Origin: a bacterium
GTDB taxonomy: Bacteria > AUK180
Direction: 5' to 3'
Length of the DNA stretch: 15,420 nt
Assembly (NCBI GenBank): GCA_030622125.1
Contig: JAUXGM010000043.1
Span: 1-15,420 of the forward strand
The notes under the pieces are model-generated. The model was not told where the DNA came from and made no database searches. It saw only the letters and a program-made list of their open reading frames with translations. The position numbers and the translations under genes are program-made. Of the stretch, positions 8,429 to 15,212 are shown piece by piece (position 1 is the stretch's first letter; each line of letters begins with the position of its first letter).

Positions 8429-9093
8429 TCGCTTAGATTTTTTAGGAGTTTTTCTGTTCCACCGGAGAAAAGAGAGCGTCCCATTACAATATAATCAGCA
8501 CCATTTTCAAAGGCTTCTTTTGGTGTAGCCGTCCTTTTTTGATCGTTTTTGGAATCATCTTTGTATCTGATACCCGGGGTAACCTTAATCAAATCTTCCA
8601 TATTAAGCCTTAATTTAAGATCACTTGCAGACATTACTATCCCTTCAATTTCCGAGTCAATTGCCATTTGTATTCGGCTATTTAATAGATCATGTAGGTT
8701 ACTGCCTGAATTTAAAAGTATTAGATCGTTTGTATTCAAACCGGTTAAAAGCGTAACGCCGAGAATATTTACATTATGATCTTTTCCTATTTTTGACAAT
8801 TTTTTTAGTCCGTCAATGCCGCTTCCAATATGAACGGTGAAGAAATGAAAACTATATTTTTTTGCCAATGAAAGAAACCCCTTTTCCATTGTATTCGGAA
8901 TATCATCAAATTTGAGATCAAGAAAAACCTTTTTGCCTTCATTTTTAAGAAATTTTAGGACCCGCTCACCATCCGAATAAAAAAGTTGGTATCCGATCTT
9001 AAAAAGAGAAATATCCCTTTTTATTTTATCATAATTCTTTTTAAATTCATCGAATCCCGAAAAATCCATTGCAGCAAATACTTTGCTTATCAT
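8425..9093 (-). CDS. pyrF: Orotidine 5'-phosphate decarboxylase
   Basis: A 222-residue enzyme making UMP from OMP, the last step of de novo pyrimidine synthesis. The catalytic Asp-x-Lys-x-x-Asp motif is intact in FLDLKFDDIPNT (D59, K61, D64). MDF (9-11) and KIGYQLF (32-38) are the first substrate-binding strands, and VTPGIR with the phosphate-binding ADYIVMGRSLF (C-terminal quarter) complete the TIM barrel. Length is normal for the bacterial short form. The ATG at 9093 overlaps the pyrD stop (ATGA) and is preceded by GGGGG on its strand (9102-9106). It is the last gene of the pta-pyrD-pyrF operon. Confidence 0.95.
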   Translation of the reverse strand: MISKVFAAMDFSGFDEFKKNYDKIKRDISLFKIGYQLFYSDGERVLKFLKNEGKKVFLDLKFDDIPNTMEKGFLSLAKKYSFHFFTVHIGSGIDGLKKLSKIGKDHNVNILGVTLLTGLNTNDLILLNSGSNLHDLLNSRIQMAIDSEIEGIVMSASDLKLRLNMEDLIKVTPGIRYKDDSKNDQKRTATPKEAFENGADYIVMGRSLFSGGTEKLLKNLSD

Positions 9094-9971
9094 AGTAATA
9101 TCCCCCGAATATCATTAAGATCTTTGTAACCTTTTTTTGTCAAATATTCTCTGATATTCTTAATTATTTCTACCGGTTTTTTCGGATCAAAGAAGAGAGA
9201 AGAACCGATCTCAACAAGATCGGCACCGACCATTAAATATTTGATAACATCCTTGTAATCCCAGACCCCACCGCATCCAATTATCGGAAGGGAAGTCCAT
9301 TTCCGGACATCATATATTGTTCTCAGACCGATTGGCAAAAGAAATCTGCCGCTCATACCGGCACTTTTGTTCTCAAAGTAGAACTGTTCTTTTTCAATGT
9401 CTATCTCCATTCCGGAGATTGTATTCATAAGCGTTAGTCCATCAAAACCGATCTCTTCAAGTAATTTAATATTCGGTTCATTTACCTGATCATAAGAAAG
9501 TTTTGGGAAAATAGTGATGTTGCCAAGTTCCTTTCTTACCGCCAATAAAAGTTCTTTTATTTCAATAATATCCGTTATGATCTTCTTTCCCTTTATATTC
9601 GGACATGAAAGATTCAATTCTATTATGTTTATATTTTTTTCAATCAGAACCTTTTTGAAGACAGATATCTCATCCTCATCTAAAACAGCAATTGAGGCAA
9701 TGATGTTTGTTCTTATATCCTTAAACGGTTCAATATCCAATTTTTCAATTCCGGGATTTGTGAGTCCGATAGAGTTCATCATTCCCGCCGGTATCTCTAA
9801 AAGTCGTTCGCCCTCATTCCCAATTCGTTCGTTTCTTGTATATGTTTTAAGCACAATACCGCCAAATGGAATTGATCCATAGAATTCAAGATTTTTTTCA
9901 GAAAAGGTACCCGATGCCGTTAAAAGCGGGTTATTAAAATAATAGCTACCTATTTTTACACTCAGATCCAT
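9090..9971 (-). CDS. pyrD: Dihydroorotate dehydrogenase, class 1B-type catalytic subunit
   Basis: A 293-residue FMN flavoprotein oxidising dihydroorotate to orotate. Visible family features are NPLLTASGTF (14-23), VLKTYT with Lys42, NSIGLTNPG (66-74), and the active-site Cys123 in ELNLSCPNIK (118-127). The FMN-phosphate end reads IIGCGGV and then GADLVEIGSSLF. A Cys rather than Ser as base and the soluble, short N-terminus place it in class 1 (1B/PyrDB-like). Class 1B enzymes normally pair with the iron-sulfur subunit PyrK, which is not in this window. The start has no recognisable SD and lies 5 bp after the pta stop, so translation is probably coupled to pta. Confidence 0.93.
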   Translation of the reverse strand: MDLSVKIGSYYFNNPLLTASGTFSEKNLEFYGSIPFGGIVLKTYTRNERIGNEGERLLEIPAGMMNSIGLTNPGIEKLDIEPFKDIRTNIIASIAVLDEDEISVFKKVLIEKNINIIELNLSCPNIKGKKIITDIIEIKELLLAVRKELGNITIFPKLSYDQVNEPNIKLLEEIGFDGLTLMNTISGMEIDIEKEQFYFENKSAGMSGRFLLPIGLRTIYDVRKWTSLPIIGCGGVWDYKDVIKYLMVGADLVEIGSSLFFDPKKPVEIIKNIREYLTKKGYKDLNDIRGILL

Positions 9972-9976
9972 AAAAT

Positions 9977-10960
9977 TTAAAGTAGTAGTGAACTTACAGA
10001 AGCAGTATCCACAATGTCCTCAAAAGAGCAGCCTCGTGAAAGATCACATAATGGCTTTGCAAAACCCTGTATTATGGGTCCTATGGCAAGGGAATTACCA
10101 ATCCGCTGAACAAGTTTGTAGCCGATATTTCCAGAGTTAAGATCAGGAAATATAAGAACATTTGCCCTGCCTGCTATTTTAGAATTTCCTGCTTTCCTCT
10201 TTGCTATTTCGGGAACTATTGCTGCATCAAGCTGTATCTCACCGTCATAGTTGAAGTTTACCTTTCTCTCTTCAAGTATATTGCAGCTGTCTATTACCTT
10301 TTGAGCTTCGGGTGCCTTTGCCGAACCCTTTGTAGAAAAAGAAAGCATTGCGATCCTTGGTTCTATGTTGAGTATTTTCTTAGCATTTTCAGCAGTCATC
10401 ATAGCAATATCAGCAAGCTGAACGGAGGTAGGATTGGGGACAACCGCACAGTCGGCAAAAAATAGAACACCATCATCACCATATTCTTTTTTAGGGGTAA
10501 CCATAATAAAGAAACTCGATATTGTTTTTATTCCTTCTTTTAAACCGATTATTCGCAATCCTGCTTTTAACACGGTTGCCGTTGTATTCATTGCCCCTGC
10601 AACTAAAAGATCACCATAACTATGTCTTAAAAGCATTGCACCGAAAAATACATCCTGAAGAACCTCTTTTTTTGCCTGCTCATAAGTAATTCCTTTTTTT
10701 TCTCTTAAATGGTAATATTCGTCAATGAATTTATCCCGCTCCTTAAAAGAGTCGGGATCAACGATCTCTATTTTATTCAGATCTACATTATTTTTCTTTG
10801 CATCATCTAAAATTGTATTCGGATTGCCAACGATGATCGGTTGAGCGATCCCTTCTTTTAGAAGGACTTCCGCTGCCTGAATGGTTCTTATATCCTGACC
10901 TTCGGGAAGTATGACCTTTTTGAATAGTTTTTTTGCTTTTTCCCGTATCTTTTTATTCAT
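9977..10960 (-). CDS. pta: Phosphate acetyltransferase
   Basis: A 327-residue single-domain Pta interconverting acetyl-CoA and acetyl-phosphate; with acetate kinase it yields ATP in fermentation or activates acetate. The ATG at 10960 is chosen over one 39 bp upstream because GGAG sits 7-10 bp before it and the family N-terminus begins there (KKVILPEGQDIRTIQAA). Family motifs include AGAMNTTATVLKAGLRIIG (121-139), PNPTSVQLADIA (176-187), LSFSTKGSA (206-214), and the strongly conserved NSGNIGYKLVQRIGNS and GPIIQGFAKP near the C-terminus. S308-R309 and D315 in DLSRGCSFED match the CoA/catalytic residues known from the Methanosarcina enzyme. There is no N-terminal DRTGG/BioD-like extension. It heads the operon and has its own promoter; ackA is not adjacent. 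Confidence 0.95.
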   Translation of the reverse strand: MNKKIREKAKKLFKKVILPEGQDIRTIQAAEVLLKEGIAQPIIVGNPNTILDDAKKNNVDLNKIEIVDPDSFKERDKFIDEYYHLREKKGITYEQAKKEVLQDVFFGAMLLRHSYGDLLVAGAMNTTATVLKAGLRIIGLKEGIKTISSFFIMVTPKKEYGDDGVLFFADCAVVPNPTSVQLADIAMMTAENAKKILNIEPRIAMLSFSTKGSAKAPEAQKVIDSCNILEERKVNFNYDGEIQLDAAIVPEIAKRKAGNSKIAGRANVLIFPDLNSGNIGYKLVQRIGNSLAIGPIIQGFAKPLCDLSRGCSFEDIVDTASVSSLLL

Positions 10961-10981
10961 AATTGACTCCAATAATAGTTT

Positions 10982-11009
10982 ATTATATATTTTTTTCAAG
11001 GAATTGCAA
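10982..11009 (-). promoter_or_regulatory. Probable promoter of the pta-pyrD-pyrF operon
   Basis: Read on the minus strand, TTGCAA (11009-11004) and TATAAT (10987-10982) are 16 bp apart and lie just upstream of the pta SD. The predicted start is near 10975, giving a leader of about 15 nt. Element content and spacing are the same as in the tolC-operon promoter. Confidence 0.55.
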
Positions 11010-11070
11010 ATTTTTTTGAAAAAAGTGTCAGGTTGGTGTTTTGGTTCTTTCAGAATTTATTGATAGAAAT

Positions 11071-11099
11071 TTGAAAAAAAATAGAAAAAGTGTTATATT
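11071..11099 (+). promoter_or_regulatory. Promoter of the restriction-modification pair
   Basis: TTGAAA (11071-11076) and TATATT (11094-11099) are 17 bp apart, and TG at 11091-11092 adds an extended -10. Transcription should start near 11106, only about 11 nt before the methyltransferase ATG, with the AAGGA SD (11106-11110) at the very 5' end of the message. It is divergent from the pta promoter. Confidence 0.55.
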
Positions 11100-11116
11100 T
11101 ACTTTAAGGATGTAAA

Positions 11117-12406
11117 ATGAAAACAAATCATAAAATAATAATTGGCGATTCAAGATGCATGAATGAGGTAGGTGATAAATCTATTCATTTAATAATTACT
11201 TCTCCACCATATTGGCAGTTAAAAGACTATGGGAGAAAAAAGCAAATTGGATTTAATGATTCTTATGAAGATTATATTAATAATCTAAATTTAGTTTGGG
11301 ATGAATGTTACAGAATTTTAGATAATGGTTGTAGATTATGTATTAATATTGGTGATCAGTTCGCACGTTCAGTTTATTACGGTAGATATAAAGTAATCCC
11401 GATAAGAACAGAAATTATTAAATTTTGTGAAACTGTTGGTTTTGATTATATGGGAGCTATAATTTGGCAAAAAGTTACTACATGCAATACGACTGGCGGT
11501 GCGACCATTATGGGTTCTTTTCCATATCCCAGGAATGGAATAATTAAATTGGATTATGAATTTATACTTATATTTAAAAAACCGGGGAAAGCAAAGACAA
11601 TTCCAAAAGAAATAAAAGAAAAATCAAAAATGACTAAAGAAGAATGGAATGAATTTTTTATAGGTCATTGGAAATTTTCCGGGGTAAAACAAGATAAACA
11701 TTTAGCTATGTTTCCATTTGAATTACCCAGGCGATTGATAAAAATGTTTTCTTTTGTTGGAGATACAGTTTTGGACCCATTTCTGGGCAGTGGAACAACA
11801 TCTCTTGCTGCGAATAAATTGGAAAGAAATTCAATTGGTTATGAAATAAATTCTGATTTTTTGCCGTATATCACCGATAAAATAGGATTTAAATCAAATG
11901 ATGAACATTATATTATTTTAAGTCAAAAATCCATTGATCAAAAAGAAATTGAAAGGCGAATTAAAAAATCGCCTTATATTTTTAAAGATCCTATTAAGTT
12001 TAATAAAAAAGTGGATCCAAGAAAACAGCAATATGGTTCCAAAATAACTTTAAAAGATAACAAAAATAATAGCAAAAAATTATTTTCTGTTAAAGATATT
12101 ATAAGTCCAAATCTTATAGTATTAGATAATGGATGTAAAATCCAATTAATAGGGATTACTCCAATAAAGAATAAACAAACAAAAGCGATAATTTTTTTAA
12201 GAGAAAAAACTAAGGGACAAAAAGTATATTTAAACTTTGATAAATCAATTAGCAATAGTGATGGTACAATATCAGCGTATTTATATTTAAAAAATAAAAC
12301 ATTCGTTAATTTACATTTACTTAAAAATGGATTAGTAAATGTTGACACGAACGTCAACTTCCGATATAAAAGTAGGTTTTTAAAAGTTATTGATCAAGAG
12401 AATTAA
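11117..12406 (+). CDS. N4-cytosine-type DNA methyltransferase with SNase-like C-terminal domain
   Basis: A 429-residue modification enzyme transferring methyl from SAM to a base in DNA. Motif IV comes first as TSPPYW (28-33), the form typical of N4-cytosine methyltransferases, and motif I (SAM site) comes later as LDPFLGSGTT (219-228), giving the beta-class order. The GDS (10-12) and YEINSDFL downstream of motif I fit the fold. After about residue 325 the protein changes character: IVLDNGCKIQLIG, then SAYLYLKNKTFVNLHLLKNG (about 384-403) matches the OB-fold of staphylococcal nuclease (compare 'LAYIY..GK.VNEALVR.GLA'). The nuclease residues are gone: Arg35 becomes Gln, the Asp40/Glu43 loop reads ITPIKN, and the Arg87 position is Thr. 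This tail is probably a DNA-binding module. It lies 1 bp upstream of the endonuclease gene. Confidence 0.9.
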   Translation: MKTNHKIIIGDSRCMNEVGDKSIHLIITSPPYWQLKDYGRKKQIGFNDSYEDYINNLNLVWDECYRILDNGCRLCINIGDQFARSVYYGRYKVIPIRTEIIKFCETVGFDYMGAIIWQKVTTCNTTGGATIMGSFPYPRNGIIKLDYEFILIFKKPGKAKTIPKEIKEKSKMTKEEWNEFFIGHWKFSGVKQDKHLAMFPFELPRRLIKMFSFVGDTVLDPFLGSGTTSLAANKLERNSIGYEINSDFLPYITDKIGFKSNDEHYIILSQKSIDQKEIERRIKKSPYIFKDPIKFNKKVDPRKQQYGSKITLKDNKNNSKKLFSVKDIISPNLIVLDNGCKIQLIGITPIKNKQTKAIIFLREKTKGQKVYLNFDKSISNSDGTISAYLYLKNKTFVNLHLLKNGLVNVDTNVNFRYKSRFLKVIDQEN

Positions 12407-12407
12407 T

Positions 12408-12992
12408 ATGACAAGAAAAATAAAAATCAAAACCATTGAATTAGAACAATTACTTAATGTGGATAAATATGATTTTCCTAAATATTCTACACAGATATTA
12501 AATTTAGCTAATCAAAATGCACAAGGTACTAGACCCAAAGTTGTTGGACAATTATCAGATTTGATTCAAGAATTTAATGGTAAAACAATCAAAGAATGGG
12601 AAAATTGGTATTTGAAAAAACATCCAAAGGCAATTGAAAATGCTTCCGACAAGATATTCTCAATGGTAGAAAATTTTAAGGATGTAATGAATAAAATTGA
12701 TAAGGACTTAATAACAACTTGGGTTAAAGATTTAGTAATAATAAAAACGTTTATTGGTTTACGTTTTCAAGAAGCCATCCTAAAAAAAATATCACATTTG
12801 TTAAATAAAAATTATAGATTAGCAATTCCCGAAGAAGAATCTCAAGGAATTGACGGGTTTATTGGAAATATACCAGTTAGTATTAAACCACATACATACA
12901 AAATAAAAAAGGCATTATCTGAAGAAATTGATGTGAAAATAATCTACTATGAAAAGAAAAAAGATGGATTAAATATTTATTTTTCGCTATAA
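12408..12992 (+). CDS. MjaI-like type II restriction endonuclease
   Basis: A 194-residue protein immediately after the methyltransferase (1 bp gap), started at the ATG at 12408 with AAGAG 7 bp upstream. The N-terminal segment STQILNLANQNAQGTRPKVV (27-46) is what I recall as the hallmark of the MjaI restriction endonuclease family (CTAG cutters). A PD-(D/E)xK-like site is visible: D149 in QGIDGFIG and the downstream SIK (158-160), with Ser in place of the usual acidic residue; E122 in the preceding helix may complete the site. Together with the methyltransferase it would form a restriction-modification system. The family match is from memory of the motif. The stop overlaps the convergent degP-like gene by 16 bp, with no terminator between them. 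Confidence 0.75.
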   Translation: MTRKIKIKTIELEQLLNVDKYDFPKYSTQILNLANQNAQGTRPKVVGQLSDLIQEFNGKTIKEWENWYLKKHPKAIENASDKIFSMVENFKDVMNKIDKDLITTWVKDLVIIKTFIGLRFQEAILKKISHLLNKNYRLAIPEEESQGIDGFIGNIPVSIKPHTYKIKKALSEEIDVKIIYYEKKKDGLNIYFSL

Positions 12993-14380
12993 AATGTATA
13001 TATTTTACCACCGTTTCTTGAAAGGTAGAACATTACTCCTTTGTGCGTATTCACCTTTGAGATTGCTTCAAGGTAATCATCCATTGTTACTATCTTTTTG
13101 TTGTTTATTTTTAATATTACATCACCAATTTCCAACCCGGCTCTTTCAGCAAATTTTCTACTTTCAATCTCAACTATAATAATACCGTTAACATCCCTTG
13201 GTATTCTATATCTTGCTCTCACATTTTCGGTAAGTGATTGAACCTTTAATCCAAGTTTATCATTTTTTATGTGTTCTTTTGCTTTTGCTGTTCTGTTTTC
13301 TTTATTTTCACCTAATGTAACCGAAATATTTTTATACTTTTTATTTCTCCATAGTTTTAATTGAACTCTATCGCCAGGTTTATGAGAAACGATCTTCATA
13401 CGAAGATCCTCCCGATATTTTACTAATTTCCCATTAACACTAACGATAATATCACCACTTTTTAATCCTGCTTTTTCGGCAGCGGAACCATTTACAACCT
13501 CTGTTATAAGAAGACCATTTTCACCCTTATAATTAAACCCCTTTTTTAGATCATCCGTTAATGATTGTGTAGAAACGCCGAGAAAACCCCTTTTGACATT
13601 TCCTCCCTTTTTCAATTGCGGAAGAATGGTTGTAGCGAGGTTGATGGGAACGGCAAAGCCGATTCCTTGAAATCCACCGGTTCTGGATATAATTGCCGTA
13701 TTTATGCCGATAACTTTACCTTCCAGATCTACAAGAGGACCGCCCGAATTTCCGGGATTTATTGCGGCGTCCGTCTGGATCATTTTTTGCAATTGCGAAT
13801 TGGTAATTCCATCTCTTCCAAGGGCACTTACAATACCCGAAGTAACGGAAAAGTTAAGTCCAAAGGGATTCCCAACCGCAATAACCCATTGTCCTATCTG
13901 CAGATCATCGGAATTTCCAAGTTTAGCAGCCGGTAAATTCTTTCCATTGATCTTAATTAGAGCAATATCGGTCATCGGATCCGTTCCCTTAACCTTAGCT
14001 TCAAATTTTTTACCGGATAAAAGCGTAACAGTGATCTTATTCGCGTCTTTGACAACATGATAATTTGTCAAAATATAACCATTCTTTGAGATAATAAAAC
14101 CACTTCCAAGTGAATTTACCTTTCTCTTCGACGATCTATGATCATGAGGTGCTTCACCAAAAAAGTATTTAAAAAAATCATCATCAAAAAAAGGAGAAAA
14201 GCCTCGGATCTCAATCTCACTTTCGGTGCTGATATTAACAACCGACTGCCTTACCTTACCTGCAACATCTACAAATGCTTTTGAAATATTTTTTAATTGT
14301 TCTGTTGTCGCAGGGGACTGAGAAAACACCATAGATGCAAAAAATACAAGTACAAAAACGAGAGAAAAAATTTTCTTCAT
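12977..14380 (-). CDS. degP: Periplasmic serine protease, HtrA/DegP family
   Basis: A 467-residue quality-control protease/chaperone of the periplasm. The start at 14380 is fixed by GGAGGT (14390-14385 on its strand) and a signal peptide (residues 1-20, cleavage before Gln21); the frame extends 28 codons upstream without support. The trypsin-like domain holds the complete triad: H108 (ILTNYHVV), D138 (DPMTDIALIKI) and S212 (INPGNSGGPLVD). A LoopA-like acidic/aromatic insertion (FSPFFDDDFFKYFFGEAPHD) follows the first strands. Two PDZ domains follow: PDZ1 (about 265-360, RGFLGVSTQSL, KAGLKSGDIIVSVNG) and PDZ2 (about 375-465, RAGLEIGDVILKINN). Size and domain order match DegP/MucD. It is single on its strand, with a probable promoter at 14434-14407. 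Confidence 0.95.
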   Translation of the reverse strand: MKKIFSLVFVLVFFASMVFSQSPATTEQLKNISKAFVDVAGKVRQSVVNISTESEIEIRGFSPFFDDDFFKYFFGEAPHDHRSSKRKVNSLGSGFIISKNGYILTNYHVVKDANKITVTLLSGKKFEAKVKGTDPMTDIALIKINGKNLPAAKLGNSDDLQIGQWVIAVGNPFGLNFSVTSGIVSALGRDGITNSQLQKMIQTDAAINPGNSGGPLVDLEGKVIGINTAIISRTGGFQGIGFAVPINLATTILPQLKKGGNVKRGFLGVSTQSLTDDLKKGFNYKGENGLLITEVVNGSAAEKAGLKSGDIIVSVNGKLVKYREDLRMKIVSHKPGDRVQLKLWRNKKYKNISVTLGENKENRTAKAKEHIKNDKLGLKVQSLTENVRARYRIPRDVNGIIIVEIESRKFAERAGLEIGDVILKINNKKIVTMDDYLEAISKVNTHKGVMFYLSRNGGKIYTFYSEK

Positions 14381-14406
14381 CTCTACCTCCAAAAAATTAA
14401 AAAGCA

Positions 14407-14434
14407 AATATAAACTTTGCATTAAATATGCCAA
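14407..14434 (-). promoter_or_regulatory. Possible promoter of the degP-like gene
   Basis: On the minus strand TTGGCA (14434-14429) and TATATT (14412-14407) are 16 bp apart, ending about 26 bp before the start codon. The match is moderate. A heat-shock or envelope-stress sigma site would be expected for some degP genes, but I see no convincing GAACTT-type element. Confidence 0.35.
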
Positions 14435-14530
14435 ATTGTAACTTCTTTGATATTGGAATCTCAATTATTTTACTGTATAAAAAAAACGAAAATAATGTAT
14501 AAAATGGAAACAGTGAAAATGCAAATACAG

Positions 14531-14560
14531 TTCAAAGGTTCAAAGGTTCAAGGTTCAAAG
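14531..14560 (+). repeat. Tandem TTCAAAGG repeat
   Basis: Nearly four copies in a row: TTCAAAGG (14531-14538), TTCAAAGG (14539-14546), TTCAAGG (14547-14553, one A short) and TTCAAAG (14554-14560). It lies in the gene-free interval and contacts no promoter or coding region, so it is probably a neutral microsatellite. Confidence 0.85.
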
Positions 14561-14701
14561 TTTAAATACAATTCAGAATCGTCATTCAAAGCAACTCCTC
14601 CCATCCGTCATTCTGAACCCCTTGTGGGTGAAGAATCTACAAAAGAAGAGGTTGGAGGTTGGTAAGAAAAAAAATATAAAAATCCGAAAAACCACAAAAG
14701 A

Positions 14702-14746
14702 GGGACATACCTCAACTTTCTGATTTTTAAAGTTGAGATGTGTCCC
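14702..14746. repeat. Imperfect inverted repeat, 18-bp arms, 9-nt loop
   Basis: The arms 14702-14719 (GGGACATACCTCAACTTT) and 14729-14746 (AAAGTTGAGATGTGTCCC) pair at 16 of 18 positions if a G-T wobble is allowed (the mismatched block is TAC against ATG at the middle), with loop CTGATTTTT. There is no T-run after it on the plus strand; on the minus strand CTCTTTT follows, so weak terminator action in that direction is possible. The form suits a REP-like element or a relic of a transposon end. Confidence 0.8.
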
Positions 14747-14852
14747 GGATTCTTCCTTAGATAACGATAGACCACCCGAGAACAATATAGATAAGGCAAT
14801 AAGGAAATAAAGGAATGAGGAAAAACAACATAAAAAAAAATTCAAAAAATCC

Positions 14853-14881
14853 TTGACATTTATAAAAAAAAAAGATATAAT
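14853..14881 (+). promoter_or_regulatory. Consensus sigma-70 promoter of the tRNA-tuf operon
   Basis: Perfect TTGACA (14853-14858) and perfect TATAAT (14876-14881) are 17 bp apart, the strongest promoter in the window, as expected for stable RNA and EF-Tu. The predicted start is about 14888, 17 nt before the first tRNA. The spacer includes ten A (14864-14873). No GC-rich discriminator of the stringent-control type is evident. Confidence 0.9.
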
Positions 14882-14904
14882 CCTAATTTATTGTATAATT
14901 GCGT

Positions 14905-14977
14905 GCTGGAGTAGCTCAGTTGGCAGAGCACCTGATTTGTAATCAGGCGGTCGTGGGTTCAAATCCCTCCTCCAGCT
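14905..14977 (+). tRNA. tRNA-Thr (anticodon UGU)
   Basis: A complete 73-nt cloverleaf. Acceptor GCTGGAG pairs with CTCCAGC (14970-14976), followed by discriminator T. The anticodon stem CCTGA/TCAGG encloses TTTGTAA, with anticodon TGT at 14938-14940 (reads ACA and wobble codons). The T-loop is TTCAAAT; the T-stem GTGGG/CCCTC has one T-T mismatch. No CCA is encoded. It is first in the cluster. Confidence 0.96.
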
Positions 14978-15011
14978 TATGTTATTTTATTTTATAGCCT
15001 ATATTTGTGAG

Positions 15012-15037
15012 GACCTAAGATTATATATTCTTGGGTC
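15012..15037 (+). other. Hairpin in the spacer between tRNA-Thr and tRNA-Tyr
   Basis: GACCTAAGA (15012-15020) and TCTTGGGTC (15029-15037) form a 9-bp stem (one T-G wobble) with an 8-nt TTATATAT loop, ending 6 nt before the tRNA-Tyr gene. No T-run follows, so it is not a terminator. It may guide cleavage of the tRNA precursor (RNase III-like) in the only long spacer (66 nt) of the cluster. Confidence 0.6.
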
Positions 15038-15043
15038 AATAAT

Positions 15044-15131
15044 GGTGGGATGGCCGAGTGGTTAATGGCACCAGACTGTAAATCTGGCAACGGTAGCGTT
15101 TGCGGTGGTTCGAATCCATCTCCCACCACCA
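15044..15131 (+). tRNA. tRNA-Tyr (anticodon GUA)
   Basis: A class II tRNA: acceptor GGTGGGA pairs with TCCCACC (15121-15127), discriminator A (15128), and the 3' CCA is encoded (15129-15131). The anticodon stem CCAGA/TCTGG encloses CTGTAAA, with GTA at 15078-15080. The long variable arm CAACGGTAGCGTTTG and a T-loop of the TTCGAAT type are as expected for bacterial tRNA-Tyr. Confidence 0.97.
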
Positions 15132-15134
15132 TTG

Positions 15135-15210
15135 GCGGGAATAGCTCAATTGGTAGAGCATCACCCTTCCAAGGTGATTGTTGCGGGTTCGAGCCCCGTT
15201 TCCCGCTCCA
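15135..15210 (+). tRNA. tRNA-Gly (anticodon UCC)
   Basis: Acceptor GCGGGAA pairs with TTCCCGC (15200-15206), discriminator T, and CCA is encoded at 15208-15210. The anticodon stem TCACC/GGTGA encloses CTTCCAA, with TCC at 15168-15170 (reads GGA/GGG). The T-loop TTCGAGC is standard. It begins 3 nt after the CCA of tRNA-Tyr. Confidence 0.97.
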
Positions 15211-15212
15211 GT

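Larger units (their letters stand above)
14435..14852. other. Gene-free interval with repeat remnants
   Basis: No ORF here has a usable SD, codon pattern or recognisable protein. The stretch holds a tandem 8-bp repeat (14531-14560), a segment with the look of a dispersed intergenic repeat (about 14585-14640, GTCATTCTGAACC then GTGAAGAATC), a large inverted repeat (14702-14746), and long A-runs just before the tRNA promoter. The two copies of GAAGAATC/GGATTCTTC (14625-14640 and 14747-14757) face each other, so 14585-14757 may be one decayed mobile or palindromic element. Confidence 0.5.

Noticed and set aside
10961-10999. Thirteen-codon extension of pta
   Set aside because: It covers the promoter -10 region and the SD of the internal ATG, where the conserved family N-terminus begins.
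14381-14464. N-terminal extension of the degP-like protein
   Set aside because: The extension precedes a clear SD and signal peptide and would place the signal sequence internally.
14531-14560. CRISPR-like array
   Set aside because: The units are 8 bp and directly adjacent, with no spacers.
14447-14665. Plus-strand frame over the tandem repeat
   Set aside because: It is built from the TTCAAAGG repeat and has no SD or recognisable protein.
14582-14845. Minus-strand frame of 87 codons with a hydrophobic N-terminus
   Set aside because: It runs through the inverted repeat and the A-rich stretch, has no SD, and its Phe/Leu richness comes from translating A/T runs.
14894-14899. Second TATAAT just before tRNA-Thr
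   Set aside because: Transcription from it would start within or at the tRNA 5' end and there is no -35 at the right distance; the TTGACA-17-TATAAT upstream explains the operon.
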